Below, piece by piece: positions 8,225-16,563 of a DNA stretch of 64,000 nucleotides (the stretch's first letter is position 1; each line of letters opens with the position of its first letter). Both the position numbers and the translations under genes were made by a program. The notes under the pieces were generated by a model. It was not told the DNA's origin. It saw nothing but the letters and a program-made list of their open reading frames with translations, and searched no databases. The stretch spans positions 1 to 64,000 of the forward strand of contig DATBGZ010000038.1 of NCBI GenBank assembly GCA_036557785.1. Direction: 5' to 3'. This DNA is from DATBGZ01 sp036557785 (GTDB lineage Bacteria; Actinomycetota; Actinomycetes; Mycobacteriales; Micromonosporaceae).

Positions 8225-9382
8225 ATGGGCGCAGCAGAACCAGCGGGCCGGTTTGCAAGCTCGCCACAGCAGCCTGCAGACCGGCCCGCGGGTTCGCCGG
8301 CGGTGGCACCCGTGGTGTGGTTCGACGAGCTCGAGGGCGACGTACGCGCGCTGGCGGGCGGGAAGTCCGCGTCGCTGGTCGAGATGCGTCGAGCCGGGTT
8401 CCCGGTGCCACCCGGGTTCGCCATCACGGTCGCCGCGTTCGAGCAGTTCGAGGCGGAGACGGGGATCACCGCCGAGGTCGAGCGGATCGTCGCGGCGACC
8501 AACCCGGACTCGGTGGACTCGTTGCAGGCGGCGAGCAAGCAGATCGAGGCGCTCGCCGCCCGGGTGCGCCTGCCGGCCAGTCTCCTGAGCCCGATCGAGA
8601 GCGCGTACCGGCGAATGGCGCAGGAGACCGGCGTCATCGACCCCGCGGTGGCCGTCCGGTCCAGCGCCGTGGGCGAGGACTCTGCCGAGGCCAGTTTCGC
8701 CGGCCAACAGGAGACCTACCTGTGGGTACGCGGGATCGACGGGGTCGAGCTGGCGGTACGGCGGTGCTGGGCGAGCTACTTCTCACCGCAGGCCTTGTCG
8801 TATCGGGCGCGGTTATCGGCCGGGCACCGGATCGGGGCGGTCGGCATGAGCGTGGCCGTTCAGCAGATGGTCGACGCGATCGTCGCCGGGGTGATGTTCA
8901 CCCGCAGCCCCACGACGAACGACCGCTCGATCGTCGCCATCGAGGCCGGTCTCGGGCTCGGGATCGCCGTGGTGGGCGGCGAGATCACGCCCGACCAGGT
9001 GTGGGTCAACAAGGTCACCCGCGAGGTCGTGAAGCGCCAGCCCGGTCACAAACAGGTGCGGTACGTGCCGAACCGGGAGACGGGCGGGACGACCGCGCAG
9101 GACGTGCCGGAGGACGAGGCGACGCGGCTGTGCCTCGACGACGAGACGGCCAAGGAACTGGCCGAGTACGGCGTCCGGCTCGAGCGCCACTACGGCTCAG
9201 CACAGGACGTCGAGTGGGCGCTGACCCGCGGCCCCGAGGGCGCGCAGAAGCTGGTCCTGTTGCAGTCGCGGCCGATCACCACCGGACGGGCCAACGAACC
9301 CGTAGCGACCGTGCTGCCCACCCAGACCGACTACGTGGTCCAGCAACTGCTCGAGGCCAGCAAGAAGAAATTTGAGCTGTGA
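8225..9382 (+). CDS. PEP/pyruvate-binding ATP-grasp subunit (PpsB-like)
   Basis: 385 residues, about 41 kDa. It carries only the N-terminal nucleotide-binding module of PEP synthase: GGKSASLVEMRRAGFPVPPG near residue 45, AVRSSAVGEDSAEASFAGQQ, a MSVAVQQMVDAIVAGVMFT strand and a final QDVEWAL...LVLLQSRPI. It has no phosphohistidine domain, which is on the preceding gene. This is the split of phenylphosphate synthase (70 + 40 kDa). No CBS-domain third subunit is present. ATG 8225 is 8 nt after GGAGAG; GTG 8216 is an alternative. Its stop overlaps the next start. Confidence 0.8.
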   Translation: MGAAEPAGRFASSPQQPADRPAGSPAVAPVVWFDELEGDVRALAGGKSASLVEMRRAGFPVPPGFAITVAAFEQFEAETGITAEVERIVAATNPDSVDSLQAASKQIEALAARVRLPASLLSPIESAYRRMAQETGVIDPAVAVRSSAVGEDSAEASFAGQQETYLWVRGIDGVELAVRRCWASYFSPQALSYRARLSAGHRIGAVGMSVAVQQMVDAIVAGVMFTRSPTTNDRSIVAIEAGLGLGIAVVGGEITPDQVWVNKVTREVVKRQPGHKQVRYVPNRETGGTTAQDVPEDEATRLCLDDETAKELAEYGVRLERHYGSAQDVEWALTRGPEGAQKLVLLQSRPITTGRANEPVATVLPTQTDYVVQQLLEASKKKFEL

Positions 9383-10257
9383 TCGAAGCAGATACTCAAC
9401 CGCTGGTAGAACGGCTCGCCGCTGTCCGGGCAGTGATGCTGGACGTGGATGGCACGCTCGTCGTTCCCGTGGGACCTGGCGGCGCGGGCGGGGATCTGAT
9501 GCCTCGCGCCGACGAGGTGATCCGAAGGTTGCGCGAGCGCGGCATCCGCGTGATCGTCTATACCAACGGCACGACCCACCCGCCCGAGCACTACGCCGGT
9601 GAGCTCCGCAAGCACGGCCTACCCATCGACGACGGCGACATCCTCACGCCGTCGCTGGTCGCCGCCAGCTACCTGGAGCGGCACCATCCGGGCGCCCGCG
9701 TGCTCGTGCTGGGCGGTCCGGGCGCCCACGAGCCGTTGCTGCGCAGCGGGATCAAGGTCGTCGGACCGGACTCGGACGAGATCGACGTCGTGCTGGTCGC
9801 CCATGACGAGAAGATCAACGGCGAGAAGATCGAGGCGGCCTGCCACGCCATCTGGGCGGGGGCGGCGTTCCTGGCCACGTCCAACGCGCGGTACTACTTC
9901 CGCAAGGGCTCGCGTGGTGTGTCCCTCTCCACCGCAGTCAGTGTCGGGATCGCGTACATCACCCAGACGTCGCCCACCTTGATCGGTAAACCCTCCGCGA
10001 TCTCCATGGAGGCGATCGCCGCGCGCACCGGCGTCGACATCCCGAACGTCCTCGTGGTCGGTGACGACGTCGACGTCGAGATCGTCATGGGCCGTGCGGC
10101 CGGTGCTCCGACCGCGCTCGTGCTGTCGGGGACGACGGGTCAGAAGCCCAGGAAGGAGATCAATCGGCTGCGCGGCAATCGACGTGCGGACCTCGTGATC
10201 CCCGATGTCGGGCATCTGTTCTCAGTCCTGCCCGCCCTGGCCGATGGTTCGCGGTGA
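9379..10257 (+). CDS. HAD-IIA family phosphatase (NagD-like)
   Basis: 292 residues. Motif I is VMLDVDGTLVV (nucleophile and acid/base Asp pair); YTNGTTHPPEHYA follows as motif II (Ser/Thr), with a C2 cap and the motif IV region VLVVGDDVDVEIVMGRAAG. This is the NagD/4-nitrophenylphosphatase-type arrangement. GTG start overlaps the previous stop, so translation is probably coupled. Position between a kinase-like pair and a biotin carrier suggests it hydrolyses the phosphorylated intermediate. This is an analogy to the HAD-type small subunit of phenylphosphate carboxylase, not proof. Confidence 0.8.
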   Translation: MIEADTQPLVERLAAVRAVMLDVDGTLVVPVGPGGAGGDLMPRADEVIRRLRERGIRVIVYTNGTTHPPEHYAGELRKHGLPIDDGDILTPSLVAASYLERHHPGARVLVLGGPGAHEPLLRSGIKVVGPDSDEIDVVLVAHDEKINGEKIEAACHAIWAGAAFLATSNARYYFRKGSRGVSLSTAVSVGIAYITQTSPTLIGKPSAISMEAIAARTGVDIPNVLVVGDDVDVEIVMGRAAGAPTALVLSGTTGQKPRKEINRLRGNRRADLVIPDVGHLFSVLPALADGSR

Positions 10258-10273
10258 GGTGGGAGTCGGCGTG

Positions 10274-10858
10274 ATGCACCTGCGCCCGGAGGATGTCCAG
10301 GACATCGTGAGTCTGCTGGACTCGCTCGCGCATGACGAGTTCGAGCTACGAACGAGCGATCTTCACGTCACGGTGCGCCGTGCCGGCAGCGAGGGGTGGA
10401 CGCAGGAGTCCCGGGTGCTCTCGGCGCCGAACGTCGTGGCGACTGAGACCGTGGCGACTGAGACCGTGGCGACTGAGACCGTGGCGACTGAGACCGTGGC
10501 GACTGACATCGTCGCGGTTGACATCGTCGCGACCGATGCCGCGGCGGTCGACTCCGCCAACCGGGCCACACGCCGGACCGCACAGGACAGCATTCGGCCC
10601 GGACTGGTAGGGATCCGGGCTCCCTTACCCGGCACCTTCTACCGCGCCGCCAAGCCCGGCGCTGACCCGTACGTCGAGGTCGGCAGCCACGTGGAGGAGG
10701 ACACGGTCGTCGGCCTTCTTGAGACGATGAAGCTCTTTAACTCCGTGCATGCCAACGTGCGCGGCGAGGTGGTCGGGTTCCTCATCGACGACGCGGAGCC
10801 CGCCGAAATGGATGCCGTCCTCATCCTGGTGCGCCCGGACGCCATGGCGGAGGGCTGA
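10274..10858 (+). CDS. Biotin carboxyl carrier protein
   Basis: 194 residues. The N-terminus (HLRPEDVQDIVSLLDSL...FELRTSDLHVTVRR) is like AccB-type carrier proteins; the C-terminal ~75 residues are the biotinyl domain with LLETMKLFNSV, the biotinylated Lys lying in ETMKL (more often EAMKM). The linker holds a perfect four-fold 15-bp repeat encoding VATET, then two degenerate units. ATG 10274 is assumed; GTG 10271 is possible. It should carry CO2 between the biotin carboxylase (24207) and the carboxyltransferase that follows 5 nt later. Confidence 0.85.
   Translation: MHLRPEDVQDIVSLLDSLAHDEFELRTSDLHVTVRRAGSEGWTQESRVLSAPNVVATETVATETVATETVATETVATDIVAVDIVATDAAAVDSANRATRRTAQDSIRPGLVGIRAPLPGTFYRAAKPGADPYVEVGSHVEEDTVVGLLETMKLFNSVHANVRGEVVGFLIDDAEPAEMDAVLILVRPDAMAEG
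10436..10510 (+). repeat. 15-bp in-frame tandem repeat in the biotin carrier gene
   Basis: GTGGCGACTGAGACC is repeated exactly at 10436, 10451, 10466 and 10481, followed by a variant unit (GTGGCGACTGACATC). It encodes VATET x4 in the linker between the N-terminal and biotinyl domains, so copy-number changes would alter linker length without breaking the frame. Confidence 0.95.
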
Positions 10859-10863
10859 TCGCC

Positions 10864-12366
10864 GTGGCGACCATTGAGCTGGTGGATGTGTCGATCCGGG
10901 ACGGCAACCAGAGTCTGTGGGGTGCGACGAAGTTCCCGACCCGGCAGATCCTGCAGATTGCACCCGTCCTCGACCGGGTCGGTCTGCGTGCGATCGACTT
11001 CACCAGCAGTACCCACATGGGCGTGGCCGTGCGCAACCATCGCGAGAACCCATGGGAACGAATCCGGCGGACTCATGCGGCGATGCCGCACACACCGCTG
11101 CAGTTCATCACCGGTTTCCGTTTCATCTCCTGGGAGACGGCCCATCCGGACTTCATGAAGCTCGTCTATCAGTGCCTCGTCGCGAACGGGATCTCGCGGT
11201 TCGCGCTGCTCGACCCGATGCACGACATGACCAGCCTGCTCTCCTCCGCGAAGGCCATCAAGCAGGCGGGGGGCGAGGTGGTGGCAGCGCTGATCTACAC
11301 GCTCAGCGAGGTGCACGACGACGCGTACTACGCCGGTCTCGCCAAGCAGATGGCGCAATGCCCATCCATCGATCGTGTCTACATCAAGGACATGTCCGGC
11401 CTGCTGACGCCGGAACGTGCGCGGACACTGGTTCCGGCCATCCTGGCTGCGCTCGACGGTGAGGCCAACCAGCCACTCCACCCCCACCCAGCCACCCGAA
11501 AGCCCCTGGAGCTGCACTCGCACACGACCGTCGGCCTTTCTCCGCAGACCTATGTGCTCGTGCCCGACCTCGGGATCGAGGTTCTCCAGACGGCGTGCGG
11601 CCCGCTGTCGAACGGCTCGTCGCTGCCGGACGCCCATCGGGTCGTGTCGAACCTGCGGGCGATGGGCCACACGGTCGATGTCGACGATCGGCTCCTCGAC
11701 GTCGTCGCCGAGTACTTCACCAGGATCGCACTCGTCGAACGACTGCCGTTCGGGACTCCGCAGGAGTTCGACGCCGCCTTCCTGAAGCATCAGCTTGCCG
11801 GTGGGACGCTGGCCACCACCAGACGGCAGCTCACCGAGCTCGGCCTGGAGCAACGGTACGACGACGTGATCGACGAGGTGACCAGGGTTCGGGCCGAGCT
11901 GGGTTACCCCATCATGGTCACCCCGTTCCCGCAGATCGTCCTCGGCCAGGCGCTGTACAACATCATCGGCGGGGATCGCTACGCAACGGTCTCCGACCAG
12001 CTCATCCGCTACGTCCTGGGCAGCTTCGGCCGACCCGCGGGCCCGATCGAACCGCAGGTGCAGGACCGCATCCTGGCGCAGCGGCGGGCCAAGGAGATTG
12101 AGCGAGAGCCGGGACCGGTGCCGCCCGAGGAGCAGCGCAAGAAGTTCCGTCGCGGGATCGCCGACGAGGAGTTCCTGCTCCGCGCGACGATGCCGGAGCA
12201 GCAGGTCGACGCCATGCTGGCCGCCGGGCCCGCCGCGAACTACTACAACCCGGACCTCGAGCCGGTCAAGGAACTGCTACGAGAGCTCAAGACCCGGCCG
12301 AAGCTCTCCCAGTTGGTCGTGGATAGAGACGGCTTCCGCCTGGCCGTCGGGCAGGCTGTTGGTTAA
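10864..12366 (+). CDS. Pyruvate-carboxylase-type carboxyltransferase (HMGL-like/OadA family)
   Basis: 500 residues. A TIM-barrel carboxyltransferase as in pyruvate carboxylase or oxaloacetate decarboxylase alpha: DVSIRDGNQSLWG at the start (canonical D-T-RDAHQSL), YIKDMSGLLTPE with the catalytic Lys near residue 176, LELHSHTTVGLS with the metal-binding His pair, then a conserved C-terminal region (FPQIVLGQALYNI). The biotinyl domain is a separate gene immediately upstream. In this family CO2 is moved from carboxybiotin to the methyl carbon of an enolised ketone (pyruvate). Here the acceptor is probably another ketone. Altered residues in the first motif (GN for AH) hint at a different substrate. 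Confidence 0.8.
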   Translation: MATIELVDVSIRDGNQSLWGATKFPTRQILQIAPVLDRVGLRAIDFTSSTHMGVAVRNHRENPWERIRRTHAAMPHTPLQFITGFRFISWETAHPDFMKLVYQCLVANGISRFALLDPMHDMTSLLSSAKAIKQAGGEVVAALIYTLSEVHDDAYYAGLAKQMAQCPSIDRVYIKDMSGLLTPERARTLVPAILAALDGEANQPLHPHPATRKPLELHSHTTVGLSPQTYVLVPDLGIEVLQTACGPLSNGSSLPDAHRVVSNLRAMGHTVDVDDRLLDVVAEYFTRIALVERLPFGTPQEFDAAFLKHQLAGGTLATTRRQLTELGLEQRYDDVIDEVTRVRAELGYPIMVTPFPQIVLGQALYNIIGGDRYATVSDQLIRYVLGSFGRPAGPIEPQVQDRILAQRRAKEIEREPGPVPPEEQRKKFRRGIADEEFLLRATMPEQQVDAMLAAGPAANYYNPDLEPVKELLRELKTRPKLSQLVVDRDGFRLAVGQAVG

Positions 12367-12382
12367 CGCCATGGTGTCCCGC

Positions 12383-12856
12383 CTACGGACTCTCGCCGCG
12401 CAGCCACTTCTCCGTCGCCGGCCTGCGCGCCTCGTCCCGCAGCTCCACTCGCAGGCCGGTGTACGGCTCCCGCAGGTAGACGAACCGGGCCAGCGCGCCA
12501 TGCTCGTCCACCGCGCCCGCCTCGACCTCGAACCCAGCACTGGTCAGCGCGTCGATATCGTCGGCGAACTGGCCGCTCCAGTACCCCAGGTGGTGAAGTC
12601 CACTGTGCTCGCTCCCCCAGATGGTCCCGGGCTGCTGCGCGATCAGCTCGAGGTGCGGCGGTCCCTGCACCGAGTAGGTGAGGTTGACCTCCGTCACGGT
12701 CTCGCCTGCCGGCGTGCGCAGCGTTACCGGAAGCCTCCGGGGGACAGCCCAGCGCAGCCCGGCACTCGCCGTCAGCCGTTGCATCGCTTCATCCAGATCC
12801 GGCACGACGTACCCGACGTGGACGTAGTTCTGGGCGCTGGGCAGCAGGGGAAGCAT
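12383..12856 (-). CDS. VOC family protein
   Basis: 157 residues. Starts (after a short lead) NYVHVGYVVPDLDEAMQRL, with GLHHLGYWSGQFADD in the middle and YTGLRVELRDEARRP at the end, the paired beta-alpha-beta-beta-beta VOC modules with His and Glu metal ligands. It faces the carboxyltransferase tail to tail and its start is 15 bp from the divergent amidase. Lyase, epimerase (methylmalonyl-CoA epimerase-like) or dioxygenase roles are possible; the island context suggests a step on a carboxylated product. Confidence 0.75.
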   Translation of the reverse strand: MLPLLPSAQNYVHVGYVVPDLDEAMQRLTASAGLRWAVPRRLPVTLRTPAGETVTEVNLTYSVQGPPHLELIAQQPGTIWGSEHSGLHHLGYWSGQFADDIDALTSAGFEVEAGAVDEHGALARFVYLREPYTGLRVELRDEARRPATEKWLRGESP

Positions 12857-12870
12857 GGAAGGAGCCTACG

Positions 12871-14301
12871 ATGACTTCTGCTTCCACGAGCATGATCGAC
12901 ACCGATGAGGTCGCCCACCTCAGCGTCCGGGAGTTGGGCCGGTTGTTGGCGGCCCGCGAGCTGTCCGCGGTGCAGCTGACGCAGCGCTACCTCCACCGCA
13001 TCGAGGAGCACAACGCCGAGTTGAACGCGTTCATCACCGTCGACCCGGATTACTCGCTCGCCCAGGCCGTACAGGCGGATCGCGTGCTGGCGTCCGGAGA
13101 CGAACACCATCCGCTGACCGGCATCCCGGTGGCGCTGAAGGACTCGATCCCCACTGCCGGCCTGCGCACGACCGCGGGCTCCCGGGTCCTCGACGACTGG
13201 GTTCCGGACGCCGACGCGCCGGTCGTGCAACGGCTGCGGTCCTGCGGGGCGGTGGTCATCGGGAAGGCGAACCTGCACGAGTTCGGCTACGGCGGGACGT
13301 CGGAGAACGAGCATTTCGGCCCGGTACGCAATCCGTGGGATCCGCGTCGCGTGGCCGGAGGATCGAGCGGGGGCTCGGCCGCGGCGGTCGCCGCCGGGCT
13401 CGCTGCCGCAGCCGTCGGTGCCGATTCGGCGGGCTCGGTACGCATCCCGGCGTCCCACTGCGGCACGGTGGGGTTCAAGCCCACCTATGGGCGGGTGCCC
13501 ACGGCGGAGCTGATCCCCCTGGGCTGGTCGCTCGACCATGTCGGTCCCCTGACGCGAACCGTCTGGGACGCCGAGCTGCTGCTCACCGCCATGACTGGCC
13601 GACGTCGGCGCCCCGAGCACCGCGGCACCACTGCCCTAGCCAGCTCGGCCCCACCGCAGGTCGAGGGTCTGCGGGTCGGTCTGCCGCGCGGCTACGCCTT
13701 TGAGGGGGTTGACCCGGACATCGCGGACCGCGTCCGGAGTGCGGCCGCCGCCCTGACGTCGCTGGGCGTGGTGGTCGAGGAGGTGGACGTAGCGGGGCTT
13801 GAGCTGTCTACGGCCACGGTATACACGATCATCGCCGGTGAGGCGAGGGCCTACCACTCGCGCTGGTGGCCGGAGCGTGCCGAGGACTACGGCCCGGACG
13901 TGCGAGGCAAGCTGGCGGCCTCGGCGCGCATGTCCGCCGACGACTACATCCAGGCTCAACGCGTGCGTGCGCAGATCGTCGAGGCGCTCGCGACCGCAAT
14001 GGAGGAGGTCGACGCGATCGTGACCCCCACCGCGCCGTTGATCCCGCAACTGGTGGGGCAGAAGGAGGTCACGTTCGGCGGGCAACGGCTGCCGACGACC
14101 GGCGGTGGCGTATTCATCCGCTTCACTGCTCCGTTCAACCTCTCGGGCGGGCCAGCGATCTCCGTCCCTTGTGGCCTGACGCCGGATGGGATGCCCGCCG
14201 GGCTGCAGATCGCCTCCGCGCCAGGCCGGGACGAACTGGTGCTGCGGCTGGCGGCCGCCTACGAGCAGGAGACCGCGTCGACGAATGGAGGTAACAGATG
14301 A
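12871..14301 (+). CDS. Amidase signature family hydrolase
   Basis: 476 residues with the complete amidase signature: catalytic Lys in PVALKDSIPTAG, cis-Ser region in VAGGSSGGSAAAVAAG, and nucleophile region GADSAGSVRIPASHCG, then FKPTYGRVP. Length and motifs fit GatA-like amidases, but no GatB/C is nearby, so a catabolic amide hydrolase is more likely than the tRNA amidotransferase. It overlaps the next gene (E1 alpha) by 4 nt, so the two are translationally coupled. Confidence 0.85.
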   Translation: MTSASTSMIDTDEVAHLSVRELGRLLAARELSAVQLTQRYLHRIEEHNAELNAFITVDPDYSLAQAVQADRVLASGDEHHPLTGIPVALKDSIPTAGLRTTAGSRVLDDWVPDADAPVVQRLRSCGAVVIGKANLHEFGYGGTSENEHFGPVRNPWDPRRVAGGSSGGSAAAVAAGLAAAAVGADSAGSVRIPASHCGTVGFKPTYGRVPTAELIPLGWSLDHVGPLTRTVWDAELLLTAMTGRRRRPEHRGTTALASSAPPQVEGLRVGLPRGYAFEGVDPDIADRVRSAAAALTSLGVVVEEVDVAGLELSTATVYTIIAGEARAYHSRWWPERAEDYGPDVRGKLAASARMSADDYIQAQRVRAQIVEALATAMEEVDAIVTPTAPLIPQLVGQKEVTFGGQRLPTTGGGVFIRFTAPFNLSGGPAISVPCGLTPDGMPAGLQIASAPGRDELVLRLAAAYEQETASTNGGNR

Positions 14302-15347
14302 GTACCGAGGATCGGGATGTCGGCGCTCGCGGCCGGTCTGAAAGGCACCTCGTGTCCTCCACCCCCGCCCAGCCACCCGTGAGCGATCTGGTGAACATGT
14401 ACCGGACGATGCTCACGGTACGGCTCGCGGACGAGCGCTTCATGCGCGGACTCAGCAGAGGTGAGTTCCCCGGCTTCTACTTCCCCGTGCACGGCATGGA
14501 GGCTGCAGCCGTCGGCGTGATCGCGGCGTTGCGGCCGGATGACTATTACGTCACCACCTACCGCGGTCTCGCCGACGTACTGGCGAAAGGCGCGTCGCTT
14601 GCGGCCGCCTTTGGAGAACTGCTCGGCCGCGTGACGGGCATGGCACGGGGCAAGGGCGGCGTGATGCACATGGCCGACCCCGAGCGGGGCATGATGCTCA
14701 CGACCGGCATCGTCGGGTCCGGCACGCCGATCGCGAACGGGCTTGGGCTGGCCGCGCAACTGCGCGGGGACGACCGCGTCACGGGCGTGAGCTTCGGCGA
14801 CGGTGCCACGAGCATCGGTGCCCTGCACGAGGCGCTCAACCTGGCCGCGCTGTGGAGTCTTCCGGTCATCTTCGTCTGCCACAACAATCTCTGGGGAGAG
14901 CACACTCCGATCGACGCGTACACCAGAACGGGGCGGCTCGCCGAGCGGGCCACGCCGTACGGCATCCCCGGCGTGACGGTGGACGGCACCGACGTGCTCG
15001 AGGTGTACGCCTCCGCCGCGCGGGCGGCCGAGCGGGCCAGGGCCGGCGGTGGCCCAACGTTCCTCGAGGTCGTCGCGCCCCGCATCCTCGGGCACAGCTT
15101 CGGCGACACCGGCGATTACATGGACAAGGCAGCGGTCGAGCGGGCCCGCGCCAACGACCCGATACCCAAGTTCGGGGACTGGCTGGTCGCGCAGGGACAT
15201 CGTGGCCGCGACGAGCTCGACGCGATGCGAGCACAGGTCATCGACGAGGTGGAGCGGGCCTTGGCCAGCGCGGTGAACGGTGCCAGCCTGCCCGTCGACG
15301 AGCTCTACACCGATGTCTTCGCACCCGGCGTGGACACGCCCCGATGA
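14298..15347 (+). CDS. Thiamine-diphosphate dehydrogenase E1 alpha subunit
   Basis: 349 residues. The ThDP motif starts SFGDGATSIGALHEALNLAA and ends with CHNN, with the HGMEAAAVGV and MARGKGGVMHMAD regions typical of acetoin and branched-chain 2-oxoacid dehydrogenase E1 alpha chains. The partner beta chain follows. Acetoin-type activity (cleavage giving acetyl-lipoyl) or oxidative decarboxylation of a 2-oxo acid are both open. The overlap with the amidase gene indicates one transcript. Confidence 0.85.
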   Translation: MSTEDRDVGARGRSERHLVSSTPAQPPVSDLVNMYRTMLTVRLADERFMRGLSRGEFPGFYFPVHGMEAAAVGVIAALRPDDYYVTTYRGLADVLAKGASLAAAFGELLGRVTGMARGKGGVMHMADPERGMMLTTGIVGSGTPIANGLGLAAQLRGDDRVTGVSFGDGATSIGALHEALNLAALWSLPVIFVCHNNLWGEHTPIDAYTRTGRLAERATPYGIPGVTVDGTDVLEVYASAARAAERARAGGGPTFLEVVAPRILGHSFGDTGDYMDKAAVERARANDPIPKFGDWLVAQGHRGRDELDAMRAQVIDEVERALASAVNGASLPVDELYTDVFAPGVDTPR

Positions 15348-15482
15348 ATGCCGGCGCCAGGACCATCGCAGTCGCGAGCGCGAGGAGTGAGCGCCATCGA
15401 GCCCCGCAGTCGCGAGCAAACGTGGCGTCGAGCCGGGTGCGGACGCTCAGCACCGGAACACAGTGAAGTTGGAGGCACGTGG

Positions 15483-16493
15483 GTGACAACAACACAGACG
15501 ACGCAGACCACACAGACCCGTGAGTTGACGTTTGCCGAGGCGATCAACGATGCCTTCGACATCGCGCTCGGCAGCGACCCCACCGTGCTCCTGCTCGGCG
15601 AGGACATCGCGGACCCGCCCGGCGGCGTCGTGCGGCTGACCCATGGCCTGTCGACGAAATACGGCACGCAACGCGTGCGCGCCACGCCGATCTCCGAGCA
15701 GGCGATCGTCGGGGCGGCCATCGGAGCCGCGCTCGGCGGGCTCCGGCCCGTCGCTGAAATCATGCTGATGGATTTCATCGCCCTGGTCATGGATCAGCTC
15801 GTCAACCATGCCGGCAAGCACAGGTACATGTCCGGCGGCACCAGCCACCTGCCGCTGACGGTACATACCCGGATCGGGCACCGCCGCGGCGCGCAGCACA
15901 GCAGCAGCTACGAGGCGTGGTTCATGCACGCGCCGGGCATCAAGGTCTGCGTGCCGGCGACCGCCGCCGACGCCAAGGGGCTGCTTCTGTCCTGCATCTT
16001 CGACGACGACCCCTGCCTCTACCTCGAACCCACCCCGATGGTGCGTAGCCGTGGCCGCACCGAGGTCCCCACCGGCGACTACCGCGTGCCGATCGGCCAG
16101 GCCGCGGTCCCGCGTGCGGGCTCGGACGTGTCCATCATCACCTACGGTCAGCAGACGCCAGCGGCGCTCGACGCGGCGGCGATGCTCGCCGACGAGGGCA
16201 TCTCGGCTGAGGTGGTCGATCTGCGCAGCCTCGTTCCACTCGACCACCAGACGGTGCTGACCTCGGTGGCCAAGACACGCCGGGCCGTGGTGACGCACGC
16301 GGCCACGCGCTTCGCCGGGCCGGGAGCAGAGATATCGGCGATGATCAACGAGGAGCTGTTCGGGCAACTCGAACGTCCGGTGCGCCGCGTGGCCAGCGCC
16401 TCCACCCCCGTTCCCTTCGCCTCGTCGCTGGCCCAGGCCTACTCGCCGGACGCGTCGACGATCGCCGAATCCGTCCGTGAGGTCGTGAGGTGA
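15483..16493 (+). CDS. Thiamine-diphosphate dehydrogenase E1 beta subunit
   Basis: 336 residues from GTG 15483, which has GGAGG 7 nt ahead; the open frame extends to 15348 without family resemblance. It shows LLGEDIADPPGG, RATPISEQAIVGAAIGAALGG and DVSIITYGQQTPAALDAA, the transketolase-like pyrimidine and C-terminal domains of E1 beta. The N-terminus has a Thr/Gln triplet repeat (TTTQTTQTTQT). It forms the heterotetramer with the alpha chain. No E2 acyltransferase or E3 gene is in the window. Confidence 0.85.
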   Translation: MTTTQTTQTTQTRELTFAEAINDAFDIALGSDPTVLLLGEDIADPPGGVVRLTHGLSTKYGTQRVRATPISEQAIVGAAIGAALGGLRPVAEIMLMDFIALVMDQLVNHAGKHRYMSGGTSHLPLTVHTRIGHRRGAQHSSSYEAWFMHAPGIKVCVPATAADAKGLLLSCIFDDDPCLYLEPTPMVRSRGRTEVPTGDYRVPIGQAAVPRAGSDVSIITYGQQTPAALDAAAMLADEGISAEVVDLRSLVPLDHQTVLTSVAKTRRAVVTHAATRFAGPGAEISAMINEELFGQLERPVRRVASASTPVPFASSLAQAYSPDASTIAESVREVVR

Positions 16494-16563
16494 CCGAGCC
16501 GACAGCGAGGGAGCATCGCAGCGAGCTTGCGAGCGAGGAGCGGATCGAGCGCGGAGGCGAGCG

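Noticed and set aside
7349..8707. 452-codon minus frame across the kinase-like genes
   Set aside because: Antisense shadow of two genes with catalytic motifs; no family resemblance.
6311..9382. Rifampin phosphotransferase or ordinary PEP synthase
   Set aside because: Those are single chains; here the His and ATP-grasp parts are separate genes with sizes and order like phenylphosphate synthase.
10864..12366. Housekeeping pyruvate carboxylase or 2-isopropylmalate/HMG-CoA lyase family enzyme
   Set aside because: Separate carrier and carboxylase genes and an atypical first motif (RDGNQ) argue against housekeeping pyruvate carboxylase; the KDMSGLL motif and carrier neighbour argue against lyases and synthases.
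15348..15482. N-terminal extension of the E1 beta gene
   Set aside because: The frame is open but has no family resemblance, while GTG 15483 has a well placed GGAGG.
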